64,000 nt of DNA from the NCBI GenBank assembly GCA_026027325.1, contig JAMSLZ010000002.1:1116001-1180000 (forward strand), in the 5' to 3' direction. This document shows positions 25,440-37,153 of the stretch, in pieces. Both the position numbers and the translations under genes were made by a program. This DNA is from Actinomucor elegans (taxonomy: Eukaryota; Mucoromycota; Mucoromycetes; Mucorales; Mucoraceae). The stretch's first letter is position 1; each line of letters starts with the position of its first letter. Under the pieces are notes generated by a model, which worked only from the letters and a program-made list of their open reading frames with translations, was not told the origin of the DNA and did no database searches.

Positions 25440-27540
25440 GGTTGTTGTTGTATATGAAGAACAAGAAAAAAAAAGAAAAAAAAAAGATTCTTAAGCTATT
25501 TATTGGAAGAAAAAAAGAAAGAATCACTTGAAAGCGCGCACATTTTTTTTTACGGTTTCAGAATCCGGCTGAATCATTTGAATTCAAGTCCGCCCTATTT
25601 TTTTTTTTTGTGCTTTGTCGCTTTGCAGTCTAAAATTGGTACTTGGTCCGTGGTCTAGCAGGTTCCATTCATTCGATGTAATGACAAAGCGTATAGCAAT
25701 CACTCCACCTATTTTGTTTCAATCTCAGTATGACACACCCGGTTAGTCTCTTCAACCCTGAAAAAAGGATCGAGATAAATGTAGCGGGTTTGTCATACTA
25801 TCCTCATTGGCTATATTACTTGATCTTTGACTGACTGATATGTTACCAAGCACTAAAATTTGGCATAGAGTAACACAGTGTTATACCGGAGACCATTGCC
25901 GTACGCTCGGTGTCACTCAAAAACCACGTTGTACACTCCAAAAAATTCATCGATCTCCGTACAAAGAAAGATCGAGGCCATTTGTTGTACAAAAGAAACT
26001 TGTTTGTAATCGTCTATTACTTTAAAGACATCAATATCATTTTGTAAGCAAATTCTCTATTTTGTTCTATATAGTATTTTCTATTTTACCAACAACGCGC
26101 GGGAGGACAAAACTCAGTTAGCCAATAAAACCCCGTCAACTGAAGCAATCAAAATATTTATTACCTTTTAAAGTGCATGTCAAAAAAATTCAAGATGATC
26201 GTCAGTCGCTTTGAAAAAAAGCCAAACTAAGTCTTACTGTATTAGGTATAGGCGTCTTTTAGTCAATGCTGATGGAGTTATTCGTATCGTACGGTTTTTG
26301 AGGATCAAAAGGCAATAATAATAATAGTATGTTTATTTTATCAGTGTGTTATCTATACAAGATGGGGAGGAGCAGATGTATTTACGGGTGTTTGTTATCT
26401 CTGTAGACTGCGGTTTATTAGCGGCATTTGATTCAATTAAGGCTCAATTTAATTAATAAACTGCGTCTTTGTTTCCCCAGGATCTTTTTTATACCATCTA
26501 AAAGAGGCCCTATGGTGCAGTTTTACAATCATTAGCTGTGGCGGATTTAACAAACAAACAAAAACAAAAACAAAAGCTTTACATACCTTTGCAGATGGTT
26601 CTAGCTTTAGTCAAATAAACTACATCCGTTGCAGAACCGAAACTTAGATGACGTTTTATCATCATTGTTGGGTGAATCAAGCCTTTCTTTTTTTTTATTT
26701 CCTATTAGAAAAAAAACTGTGTATTTGTAATAGTCTCGCCGCTAAATGCGTATAGTTTACTACGGAAGCCCATACGATCTGTTCCGATGGGTTTAGGCTT
26801 TATTCCATATGGTTAGTAGCTCATTAGACAACATAGCCAATGTGATATACATGCTGGACAGGCCAAGACTCTTTGGCATTGGTTCAATCCACACCAACGA
26901 GATTAAAAGAGCGTGCACATACCTTAATGTTTGTGCTACATTCTTTCTTTTTATATGCAAAAACGCGTAGATCACGGACTCGTTCCCTTTTTACGAGGTG
27001 GACCGAGCAAAGAAAAGAAAAAAGATGTATCCGAATTGAAACCATTAATGCTTGTCTGAGTCAATAAATAATTCTATTGCTTCTATCACTGGGCTTCAGC
27101 AATACTTGCTCTTTTTTTCCATAGAGCAACCAATAGCACCCTTACAGATGTTTCAGCATAATAATAGTATTTGTAATTGAGCAATCGAGATATCTTCTTC
27201 ACGTGCCAAGGGAACGGTGAAAGCAATCATCCTATCTGTTGGAAGTCAATAGTAAGCAGAAAGTTTAATAATAAAATAAAAAATAAAAAAAATTTGTGCG
27301 ACAAATAACCTGTTCAAATTACGCATTTCATTCTTTCTAGACCAAGCAGAAAAATCGGGCCATATCTTTGCCCAACTGCGCACCGTAGCAATATTTCAAG
27401 TTACACTAGGCATAGCTACTAGAACAGGTTATTCAATTGCGCATTGCAGTTCTGAAGGTGTTCTTGCTTTTTAAAGCATGTCGTGCGTTGCAAAATGGGT
27501 AGGTTTTACTACATGCTTCAACTCTTTATGGACATGAATT

Positions 27541-27595
27541 AATTACCAAATGTGACTCTTGACCGGGATTGGTTGAGAGATTAAGACATGATAAA
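27541..27595 (+). repeat. Dispersed A/T-rich repeat, copy 4
   Basis: CAAATGTGACTCTTGACCGG followed by GATTGGTTGAGAGATTAAGA. It keeps the GACC-GGATTGGTT-GAGAT order of the family. Confidence 0.55.
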
Positions 27596-27619
27596 ATAAA
27601 CATATTTAGTATTCATCTT

Positions 27620-27650
<31 letters not shown>

Positions 27651-27716
27651 CACCAGTTGCTGCAGTTAAGTAAAGGTTTTGATAGAAGACAGTAATACAT
27701 GATGTATTCGGATTAT

Positions 27717-27770
27717 TCATCCGATGCGAGATTAAACCGGGAACGGTTAAGAGATTGATAAATCAATAGT
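27717..27770 (+). repeat. Dispersed A/T-rich repeat, copy 5
   Basis: CCGATGCGAGATTAAACCGG followed by GAACGGTTAAGAGATTGAT; same block order, 120 bases downstream of copy 4 and in the same orientation. Confidence 0.55.
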
Positions 27771-27900
27771 GCTGGGTTGTTGTATGTAGCATAGTATATA
27801 TAATTTACGGCTAATGTTTGGCAAATATAGTATATAGATTAAACTCCACTCATTTAAAAATGATTTTAAAGAGTATAGGCTATATTCATTGTTCCAGTAT

Positions 27901-27960
27901 GACGTTTAGTTGGAATCAGACAAGAGATCCATAGATCATCCGAGTTAGCCTACATGGAAA
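27901..27960 (+). repeat. Dispersed A/T-rich repeat, copy 6
   Basis: GACGTTTAGTTGGAATCAGA, CAAGAGATCCATAGATCAT and GAGTTAGCCTACAT; closest to copy 3 at 18772. Confidence 0.5.
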
Positions 27961-30030
27961 ACACATAATTTACTCAGTCATTCATACATAATGCACTCAT
28001 TACACTTTAATCAAATAAATATTTTATTGGTTGCAGCAGTTTATTCTGGGCATACACTACTTCTCAGATGCCGAGAGATTGAGAGGTGTTAAAAACAAGC
28101 TCTTTTTCCGAAAAAATTCGTTAGGTTATGCCCTGAGCACCGAACTTTCAAGTCCCGCTCTTTTGATGGTGTGCAAAGGTGGTATATTGACAAGTGCATC
28201 ATGTATATTTTGTTTCCACAACTTTTTTTTGTATAAAAGATTCGGGTAATATTTGAATTTCAAAAACCTTTAAAAACTACCTTTTACCCATGATAGCCAC
28301 ACAAATTGTAAAATAATTTACAATATTTAAAGAGTAACGATTCGCTTTATAAACTATGTTAAAACACTGCGTATTGTATTCAAAACTAGATGAAAATTCC
28401 TCTTCGACAAAATTTTATACAGCAGCCAATTATAATCCTGGATGCTTTTTTTTTTTTAAGAAAGCATGTAGATCTAATTACAAAAATTAATTATATTCCT
28501 TACATGTTGCCATACCAATGGAGCAATTAGATCAGTCAGTTTTTGTATTTCCAAGATTCATAGCACCTTAAAGCTCAATGATCGAAATCAGAATCACCCG
28601 TGTGAGGCTTTTTTTTTTTGAACATTAGTGCCATCCATCATGGCAGTATTATTTTTAACTGTAGTGATTATAGACCTTATATGATATTGATACCCTGATT
28701 AACTAACTCAGCTATAAAAGGCGACCATTGATCTTCAGCTCTAGGCTAGTATAATATATAAACCTTCCGCATTAAGGTACTAGGCAATTAGTGATTGACA
28801 CTAACCAAGATCAAGAACAAGAAATACTTAGCCATGGTTATCTTGGCATGAATATAGAGAACAAGGCCATAAATCAATTATACCCTACATAATCTAACCA
28901 CCAAGATACGTTCGCCATTGCAAATGATCTAAGCTAGAAAACATATAAATACAGAGTAAAACTCATAGCTAGAAAACTATCTTATTATCAATAAACTAGA
29001 AGCCTACTTGGTTTATCAAAGATCTGCTCTAGTTATACATTTCATACCTTACAAACATTACATTAACCATTCTATCTCTCTAATAAGCGTAAATCAAGCT
29101 TCAAAAATGAAGCGATACATAGAGCGCAGCGTACCATTTTATACAAGTATATTTTTTCCAGTCGATATATAGCTCTATCGAGTACAATACAGCCTTGATG
29201 ACTAGGAGTTTCTTTTAGCACAGGATTTTTCTTTACATCCTTACAAAACGTACACCATTAGAAAGAGAATCAATTCATCTGTAAATTATATTAATCATGA
29301 AATGCGAGATTATGTTAGTTATCGTCATTTTATATCATGTTTTCAGTTTCTTTGGTCAATCTCTCTTTTTTTTTGCATAGGAAAATCGGCATAAAGAACA
29401 TTAATGAGTCTAAGCGCTCACGATCAACCTCGGTCTACTCTCGTAGTTCATGCTTAGAATGATAAGCTGCATAGTGACGCTTTTTCTTTGAGTCTGACGC
29501 TCTTTTTGTATGTAATCTCTTGCATCCAATACGTCCTCCCTTCTTCAATAGGCAAATGATAAATTTTCCTCCTGTCGAGTTAAATGATGACTGTGATTTA
29601 ATGATATGGAAGGGATGTTTTTATATCAGCGCATTTAACACAAAAAACATAGCGGTGTAGACAATAGAAAATGCGTCTGTAACTAATTCCTAATGCTTTA
29701 TTCCCCTCCCCCCCCCTCAGAACGCATCTAAGAATACAAAAAGTGCGTCAAAGTTTGGATCCTTCTGAAACATTCGAAAATCATCTTTTACTTTCAATGC
29801 TTGAGTTTACATAATAATAAGAATGTTATCCATCACGTATCGATGCTTGACAAAGATCTGAAAGTGAATTTGCTATAATGATGACACAGTTCTTCCGAAA
29901 GAGACAGTTCGATCATTTTTGATACATTGCTTGGTCAGATATCTTGTACTACTTGATACTAGTAGATAACCTTCTTGTCTGCTGAGCTGCGTTTTCTTCT
30001 GATTCCTTAAACACGAAAAAAAAAAAAAGA

Positions 30031-32034
30031 ATGCCATTCCAGAATCTTCCATGCGAGATATACTCGCACATCTTTGGGTACATTGACAATAAACAAACCC
30101 AACTTGCTCTCATGTTCGTATGTAGGATATGTCATTCAGCAGCCAAGACCTTGTTTTATGCACAGGTTGAATTAAGAAACAATCATCACTCATTTTTGGC
30201 ATTCTTGAAAACTCAAGTAGACGATAGTATTACTCGAAGCATAAAAAAGCTCTTTATCTCGGGCTCCGACCAAGAAATCCGTCACTGGCAGGATTTCAGC
30301 TACATAATTCAGTGCTTACCCAACTTGAGTGTGATTGAATTTGATGCAGATAACACGGACTGGTATCTGGAAGTCATGACGCACCGTATACAGGTTGAAC
30401 AATTACAGAAAATCAAACGCATCACCATCAGCTATAATAGCCACGCAGGGACAAACCAGTGTTATTTTACACTAGTATACAAATTGCGAGATACTATCAC
30501 TCATCTTAGGCTAGTTCGGTTCCTTCCTCAGCAAATGAAAGGCAATGATCTGGCGCTTGGACTACGATATCTTGCTGAATTCAAAAATTTAACACATCTA
30601 GAGATACAAGACACGTCTCCTCCAGAAGGGATGGAGTTTTTCACGGTGTTGGAGGCATGTCCTAAATTACAGCATCTAAGTATGTTGGATGCAACCGTAT
30701 CATTATCCGCCTTATTGCCCTCTACTACCAAACTGGTGGCATACAAGAACTTGAAACTTCTTAGATTACATCTTGACCAGTTCCCTGAAGACTATGTAAA
30801 ATACATTACTTGTTGCGTTCCTACAACCATTGAACGTTTGGAACTATCCATTCGCTATTGTGGTGGAAACTATTGGATGTATTCTGGCCAACATATCAAG
30901 TTGATTGATCAATTTTCTAAGCATCTGAGCCTGATGAAGAACCTAGACTTTATATTACCAAGGAAGATTCTAGAAAAGACACGGCAAGAACTAGAAGCTA
31001 TGCTAGCAGGAACCTGGCGTTTCGTCCACAAAATCAGAGGAAGTCATCGTCTTAATATGATTACGAGCGCTGAAATCAAGCTTGTTTCCAATAGCGCAGA
31101 ACTTGCACTGTCACTCCAATACAGTCGTTTTAGCGTTCGCCACAACAAGTATTTCAATTTTCGTGTCCCTTTTTTTGGTGCATTGAATCATGAGCTGTGC
31201 TTACAAAGTATACCCGTCGATGATATGCCAGACTTGACAATGATCCATAGTCTCAAAATCCATGACCAAAAGCTGCCCATGGACACTGACAGTCTATTAC
31301 ACTTTTTGCAGTACATGGTAAAACGATGCACTCGGTTGGACCGTATCTTTGGAACAAACACAGGCTTTAGTTGGGCCCATGGCAACTTGGTAAACCTCGT
31401 GTCAACCTATGTCATTTTTGCTTCAACTGTACTGACCAGTGCACAAGACACTTCTTTACCACCTATTTATGTTACCACACCCACTCAAGAAAACATTGTA
31501 TATGCTTGTTATTCTGGTTTGATGCTGAGTCATCGCTTCTTGCAAGCAACATGTGATATGTTTCCCAACCTCAACACTGTAAGGATGGATGGATGCCATT
31601 TTGACCAAGAAGGTATCATTGATCTATGCCATCTAAAGCATTTGTATCGTCTTGAACTTAATCTCAGACAGGTTCACAAGAAAAACAATGTATGTTTCAT
31701 AGTTCATATGCAAGACACAACGCCTATGAACTATTATTACAAAAGAACTGATTCCTCGTTCGAATTGGTATCAATAAAAAAGATGAGGGCAGTAGTGCAG
31801 CATCAACAGCGGCAGGAAGAAGGACAGAATGATAGCATTAGTATCCATATTATGTGTTATAAGGTCGATGAATTGCATGTCCAATGGAGTTATGCTAATG
31901 AATTGCATTCAGACAATAATAATAATAATAATAATAGGTCCTCGGCTGGCTATGATGATGCATCGTCCTCTACTGTGTATCCACGCTTGGATCTTTTGGA
32001 GCACTTGAAAAAGAATATATATATGATACAGTAA
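30031..32034 (+). CDS. F-box protein with LRR-like C-terminal region, intronless
   Basis: A single uninterrupted frame of 667 residues. The N-terminus is an F-box (FQNLPCEIYSHIFGYID, then ALMFVCRICHSAAKTLFYAQ), which in this family binds Skp1 in SCF ubiquitin ligases. The rest has irregular leucine-rich, LRR-like segments (LPNLSVIEFDAD, LTHLEIQDT, CPKLQHLSMLDA, FPNLNTVRMDGCHF, LYRLELNLRQ) that would form the substrate-binding part. A run of eight Asn near residue 631 comes from an AAT microsatellite. The gene has no introns, unlike most neighbours, and two decayed relatives lie about 8-10 kb upstream, so it belongs to an expanding local family. The substrate cannot be inferred. Confidence 0.85.
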   Translation: MPFQNLPCEIYSHIFGYIDNKQTQLALMFVCRICHSAAKTLFYAQVELRNNHHSFLAFLKTQVDDSITRSIKKLFISGSDQEIRHWQDFSYIIQCLPNLSVIEFDADNTDWYLEVMTHRIQVEQLQKIKRITISYNSHAGTNQCYFTLVYKLRDTITHLRLVRFLPQQMKGNDLALGLRYLAEFKNLTHLEIQDTSPPEGMEFFTVLEACPKLQHLSMLDATVSLSALLPSTTKLVAYKNLKLLRLHLDQFPEDYVKYITCCVPTTIERLELSIRYCGGNYWMYSGQHIKLIDQFSKHLSLMKNLDFILPRKILEKTRQELEAMLAGTWRFVHKIRGSHRLNMITSAEIKLVSNSAELALSLQYSRFSVRHNKYFNFRVPFFGALNHELCLQSIPVDDMPDLTMIHSLKIHDQKLPMDTDSLLHFLQYMVKRCTRLDRIFGTNTGFSWAHGNLVNLVSTYVIFASTVLTSAQDTSLPPIYVTTPTQENIVYACYSGLMLSHRFLQATCDMFPNLNTVRMDGCHFDQEGIIDLCHLKHLYRLELNLRQVHKKNNVCFIVHMQDTTPMNYYYKRTDSSFELVSIKKMRAVVQHQQRQEEGQNDSISIHIMCYKVDELHVQWSYANELHSDNNNNNNNRSSAGYDDASSSTVYPRLDLLEHLKKNIYMIQ

Positions 32035-32867
32035 CGAAACTTTATGTAAAAAAAAGAAAATTGATGATACTAAATCATAGGGAATCAGGCCATAACGCTA
32101 TCCTGGATACTGGTTAGCTATTACAACCTATTATTATTATCTCAATAAACAAAACTATTTCTATCTTGCGTTTTTTTTTTATTATATATAAAGTAAGAGG
32201 CAGTTGGGGCCTGAAAAAAGAAACAGTCGGGGAAGTAAACAGATATCAAATAAAAGGTAACTGGTTTCCAGCATCACCTTCAAAGGTTCATACTATGGGC
32301 TCTGCTGTATTCGTTGAAGTCAAATCGACCTTTTGACCGATCCAGCATTTCATTTTGAGCTTATGGCATATGCTCGAAGTGATGAATCACTGTAGTGAAA
32401 CCTCTAATGGAGAATATCAATTCATTTCAAATTAAAAATACGTTAATGCATTGAATATAATATATTTCAGCTGAGCTTCCTTTTTTTTTTTTGGCTGATA
32501 TTAAGGAACAAAGCATGAAGTTGGAAACTCTTTACAATATCAACACTATTTATTTCAATAACAAGCACATTTTATTAAGGTGCTGTTTTTTTTTCAATTA
32601 AATCGGATAAGCATTGAGAGAAACGAATGATGAAATCGATAAGCCTAAGCGCCGATCTCCAACCTATAAAAAAACAACTAGATATAAAAAGTATACAAAA
32701 CAGCTTCTCGATATTCTCTTTTAGAGGTGGGGGGATAAGCTCCTTGGGACGTCACTTGGTATGATTTTATTCAAAAAAAAGTACAATATAAGGGCGAAGG
32801 TGATTTCTAAAGTCAATATTTACAATGATATGTCTATAATAAAGGATATTCTTTTTTCTTTGGAGTC
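32035..32867. other. Intergenic region between F-box gene and small protein gene
   Basis: A/T-rich, with T runs at about 32170 and 32480. The two flanking genes converge here, so it holds both 3' ends. Nothing else is seen. Confidence 0.6.
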
Positions 32868-33141
32868 TTATTGTTCTTTGTTTGGCTTATAACGAGCGGG
32901 TTCCTGGCCTAAATATACAATTAATCATTTTGTCCATTTGTTCTGATCTATAATGTATGTTACCAGGTTGCGATTTCAAACAGGACAAGAATACACTGAA
33001 AGGTTTCGAAACATCCAAAGGCCATTGAGACAGACCTTCAAGAACATCTTCTAAATGTGCATTGCAGCGATGCTGTTGGGGTTTTGAGTTGGGGGTTTCA
33101 CTGTGTTTGTTGAAAGGAAATTTGTCGTTTTGATCGGTCAT
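32868..33141 (-). CDS. Small unknown protein (about 73 residues), one intron
   Basis: Start at 33141. Read straight through, the frame gives 84 residues, but a GTAACATACATTATAG donor region and a TATATTTAG acceptor define a plausible 58-base intron (about 32902-32959). Removing it yields SQPGQEPARYKPNKEQ as the C-terminus and about 73 residues in all. The protein is hydrophilic, has two Cys (RCNAHL and FLSCL), and the middle reads LEDVLEGLSQWPLDVSKPF. No signal peptide or membrane helix. It is transcribed divergently from CRM1 with 149 bases between start codons. I do not recognise the family. Confidence 0.55.
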
Positions 33142-33290
33142 TGGTAATATAGATCTAGAAAAGCTAAATAAAAATAAAAGGAAATAGCTTTTTTTTTTTT
33201 TCTCCCGGGGTTTGGAGATAGGTTGGTAGAGTGCGTGTGCGCTTTTTTTTTTTTTTTTACAAACTCCACTCGGTCCCTTTCTCTTTTGAA
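33142..33290. promoter_or_regulatory. Short bidirectional promoter between small protein gene and CRM1
   Basis: 149 bases separate the two divergent start codons. It contains T runs at about 33189-33201 and 33243-33259, a CCCGGGG block and a CT-rich leader directly before the CRM1 ATG. No clear TATA box. Assignment is by position. Confidence 0.5.
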
Positions 33291-36200
33291 ATGAATGTAA
33301 GAGCTTTTGCCTTAAATTTAAAGCATGTTGGCGATACTAATACTATCTGAAACTAGTCATTGGTTACTGGGAACTTTACTGTCAAGGACTTTGACAATAC
33401 GGTACAATCCTTTTATGAAGGAACGAATAACATGACGGTAAGGAATGCCTTTGTGAATGGAACTATGGACCGAGATTGAATGAAACGTTATGCTTTTTAC
33501 AGAGACAGAAAGCCCAACTAGCACTCACAGAGTTTCAAAATAATCCAGATTCTTGGCAGTTGGTAGATCAAATTCTCGAGCAGTCAACTAGTTTACAAGC
33601 CAAAGTATGTTGCATATACATGGAATTGGTCGTGTCTTTTTATCTAGATTCACTTTTATTTAGTTCATAGCTCTTGGTATTTTGGAGGAATTTGTCAAAG
33701 TGAGATGGAACACTCTGGCAATGGATCAAAGATTAGGTAAGTTACTGATATGATGAAACCTACTTGTTTGACTCATATATATATACAAGTAATACGAAAC
33801 TACATTGCAAAAAGTATCATTGATCTCTCCTGTAATGAATCTGCACTCAGAACTGAAACAGCGTATATAAACAAACTTGATCTGGTACTAGTCCAAATAT
33901 TAAAGAAGGATTGGCCTCAGCACTGGCCAACCTTTATACCGGAGATCGTTGCTTCTAGTTTGAATAACTCGAGTTTATGTGAAAACAATATGAAGATCTT
34001 AAAATACTTGAGGTATTTATTTGATTAATTCAAACACAACGGGACATGAACTCATGCTACTTGTCAATAGTGAAGAAGTATTTGACTTTTCTGTGGACCA
34101 TATGACAGTAGCCAAGATGAGCAAGCTAAAGAATCAAATGGTAAATGAGTTTGGCTCTATCTTTGATTTGTGCAAACAAGTACTATCGAGTCAAACTACC
34201 AATAATCATCTCATTCATTCAACACTCGAAACATTGCTCAAGTTTATCAGTTGGATCCCTGTTCAATTTGTATATCAACAAGACTTGATTCAGATACTAG
34301 AATCCAATGTAATAAAACGACCCTTGAAGAAAAAGAATGAGTACTAACCCTTTGTATATATAGTTCAAGACCTTGTCTTCAGAACAAAGGAATTTGGCAT
34401 TGCAATGTTTGACTGAGATCATTAGCTTGGAGGCAGTGGATAGTCAACAATACGGTGATATCATTTTAAACATTTATACCATTGTCTACAAGGAAATGGC
34501 TAGAATTATACCCAAGAGTACCGATATAGCGTGTCTGTACAATGAGCCAAGCACAAGTGGAGATGATCAACATTTCATTGAATCACTGGCTATCTTTATT
34601 ACGACGGCACTCTCTAAATACCGAGTTTTGATTGAAAGCATGGAGGGTGGACAGTCAAGTGTACATCAATCACTGGTATACTTACTTGAAATATCGCGTG
34701 TGCCTGAGCGAGAGATTTGGAAAATCTGCTTGGAATATTGGGGAAAGCTGGTAAAACTTGTATACAGTCATAAACAAGTAAATAAAGCTAACATGCATTA
34801 TATACTAGACATACGACATAGTTCAAGATTTGAATCACGGTCAATCGACACCCTATCACGATATATTAAAGCAACTCAGCTTCCTCATGATTGAAAACAT
34901 GGTTAAACCAGATGATGTACTCTTGATTGAAAACGAACAAGGCGAGATTTCTCGAGAATTCATCAAACAGAGCGACACCACTGCATTATCCAAATCTATG
35001 CGCCAAGTATTTAGTCTGCTTACTAGTCTTGATCCAGTCTCTATTCATTCCATGATACACGACAAAATAAATCAACTACAGTTCCTAAGTGCTAATAGTT
35101 GGTCCTGGGACGAGCTTTTTCGAGTGTGTTGGGCCGTCGGCTCTGTATCTGGCGCTATATCCCAGCACCAAGAAAATCAATTCTTGGAGTCGATTGTTAC
35201 TACTGACTTGTTTCAGCTTTTACAAAAAGAGGAAGCGTCTACTGAGAACAAAGATCAGCTATGGGTTGTAGCCTCTTGTTTGTTATATATTGCTGGCCAA
35301 TATCCTCATTTCCTGAAATCGCATTGGGATTTTACGTCGTTCTTGATGCATAGAATATTTGAATATATGCAGCAAGAGCAAGTGGGTGTAAGAGAAATGG
35401 CTTGTGATGCATTTTTGAAAATCTCCCAAGGATGCAAAGAAGAATTGGTTATATCACATCAGCTGCCTAGTGGACAAGAACTGTCTTTTCTAGAAGTCTC
35501 GTTAATGGAACTAGGGAAAATGACGGCTCATCTAACGTCACAACAGGTAGTCTCTTGCTTAAATAGATATAAAACATCCTTTGTAATTAATTTTTATATA
35601 GACTTGTTTGGTATATGAAGCTATAGGCATCATGATATCCTCAGTACCTAATTCACAAGCACAAGAGTTGGCAATCGAGAGACTCATGGAATCCCCTAAT
35701 GAAACTGTAAGTGAATTATCTAGTTTGATCTTTTTTTTTTTTATTTAAAAAAGAAAAGACTAACACATACAATATACTACTAGTTGAGAAAAGCTATCCA
35801 AGATACGACACCGTATTCACCCAAAACAATCATCAATATCCTAAAGATCAACGTGGTTACATGTAAACACATTGGGCCCATTTTTCGAGTACAATTACAA
35901 ACAATAGTACCTGTGTTGACGCAATGTTACATGATATCAAGTGAGCAAACCAAAGTGACCGATCACTACCATCAGCGCATCCGTCAATTGGTGCTGGAAC
36001 TAATCGAAGCCTTTGTATTATCCAACGATAAGCTCGACCTACAAGATCAAACAAGCTTGTCTGGCTTAATCCAATTTATCCTCGTAGATTACAAAACATG
36101 CGCTCAACCGGAACAGAGAGAGCCAAGTGTGCTGAGTTTGCTGACAAGTTTGTTTGAGAAAATGCAAGAGCCTATCTGGCCTGATCTATTACAAGAAACA

Positions 36201-37097
36201 ATTAATATTGAATTCATAACGACGTTACCCATGATTACCTCCAATTTTGTTGAATATCCTGATATTCGACATGAATTCTATCGATTGCTACGCGTATTAA
36301 ATAGACGTTGCTTCGTTGGTAGGCTGAGATATGTTTGGGTTGCAACAAAAAAAAAAAGCTAAATCCTTTTTTTTTTTTTTTTATTACTAGACTTGTTTCA
36401 ATCCTCACAACTGTTTCAACTTGTAATTGATAGTATTATGTGGGGTACAAAACACACAATCCGAGAAATATCTCAAATTGCTCTTCAAACATGTCTAGAC
36501 ATGATTAATGCTGTATCACAAATGGAAGATGAAGATATATCCAGTCAATTTTTTGAAAATTTCTATGTACGTATTCTACGAGACATACTAGAAGTATTAG
36601 TGGATCCAGATTGTCGGAATGGTAAGACAGGCAAAGCATGCTTATTGTACTTTTTTTTTTTTTTTTTGGTTGGACTAAAGAGATTACATAGGCTTTAATT
36701 ACCAGAGTCAAGTACTTTCAAGAATGTTTGAATTAGTTCAAGAAGGAGAGATTTATACTAGATTGTTTGATCCAGACCAGGTATCGAATCCACTTATGTC
36801 AAACGTAGAATTCTTGCAGCAATATGTATTAGAACTGTTATGTACAGTCTTTCCTTTACTTCAAAAGTAAGTACATTTATGTAAGATACATTACCGTTTC
36901 TGATCTGATTCTACGTTAGAGATCAAATTGAAGTTTTGGTGATGGGTATGTTCGAGTACAGTGGCGATTTACAAAGGTTTCAAAACGATATACGTGATTT
37001 CTTGATTGATATACGCGAAGTAGGTGAAGAATCTGCAGGTCAGCAAAGAGTCCAAGAAGAAATCAATGCAGAATTGGAACTATTAAGAGATTTATAG
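33291..37097 (+). CDS. CRM1: Exportin-1 (CRM1/XPO1) nuclear export receptor
   Basis: HEAT-repeat karyopherin that exports leucine-rich NES cargoes with Ran-GTP. Exon 1 codes only Met-Asn (33291-33296). The first intron ends at a TACTAAT...ACTAG acceptor at 33356, giving MNSLVTGNFTVKDFDNTVQS. Diagnostic segments follow: LVQILKKDWPQHWPTFIPEI, SLCENNMKILKYLSEEVFDF (across an intron), ETLLKFISWIP, KICLEYWGKL, IENEQGEISREF, FRVCWAVGSVSGA and YIAGQYPHFLKSHW. The Cys codon at 35127-35129 is the leptomycin-B target position (human Cys528). The C-terminus ends ELELLRDL. About a dozen short introns; the product is roughly 1,000 residues. The N- and C-terminal ends are a little shorter than in animal CRM1. 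Confidence 0.96.
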
Positions 37098-37153
37098 TAT
37101 ATTTTATTGTATGAATGTAAAAGAAGAAAAAAATGCAATAAAGTAATGGTTTA

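Larger units (their letters stand above)
25440..30030. other. 4.6 kb A/T-rich intergenic region with several repeat copies
   Basis: The SAP gene has a T- and A-run-rich upstream region. No CDS is supported: small frames at 25840, 26793, 26873 and 28031 lack recognisable content or splice context. Three dispersed repeat copies cluster at 27541-27960. Also present are an AAACA/AAAACA microsatellite near 26553-26572, a T run running into an A run at about 27618-27650, and a C-rich tract at 29704-29718. Confidence 0.6.

Noticed and set aside
26870..26905. GGTTCAATCC sequence resembling a tRNA T arm (box B)
   Set aside because: No acceptor stem, D arm or anticodon arm could be folded around it.
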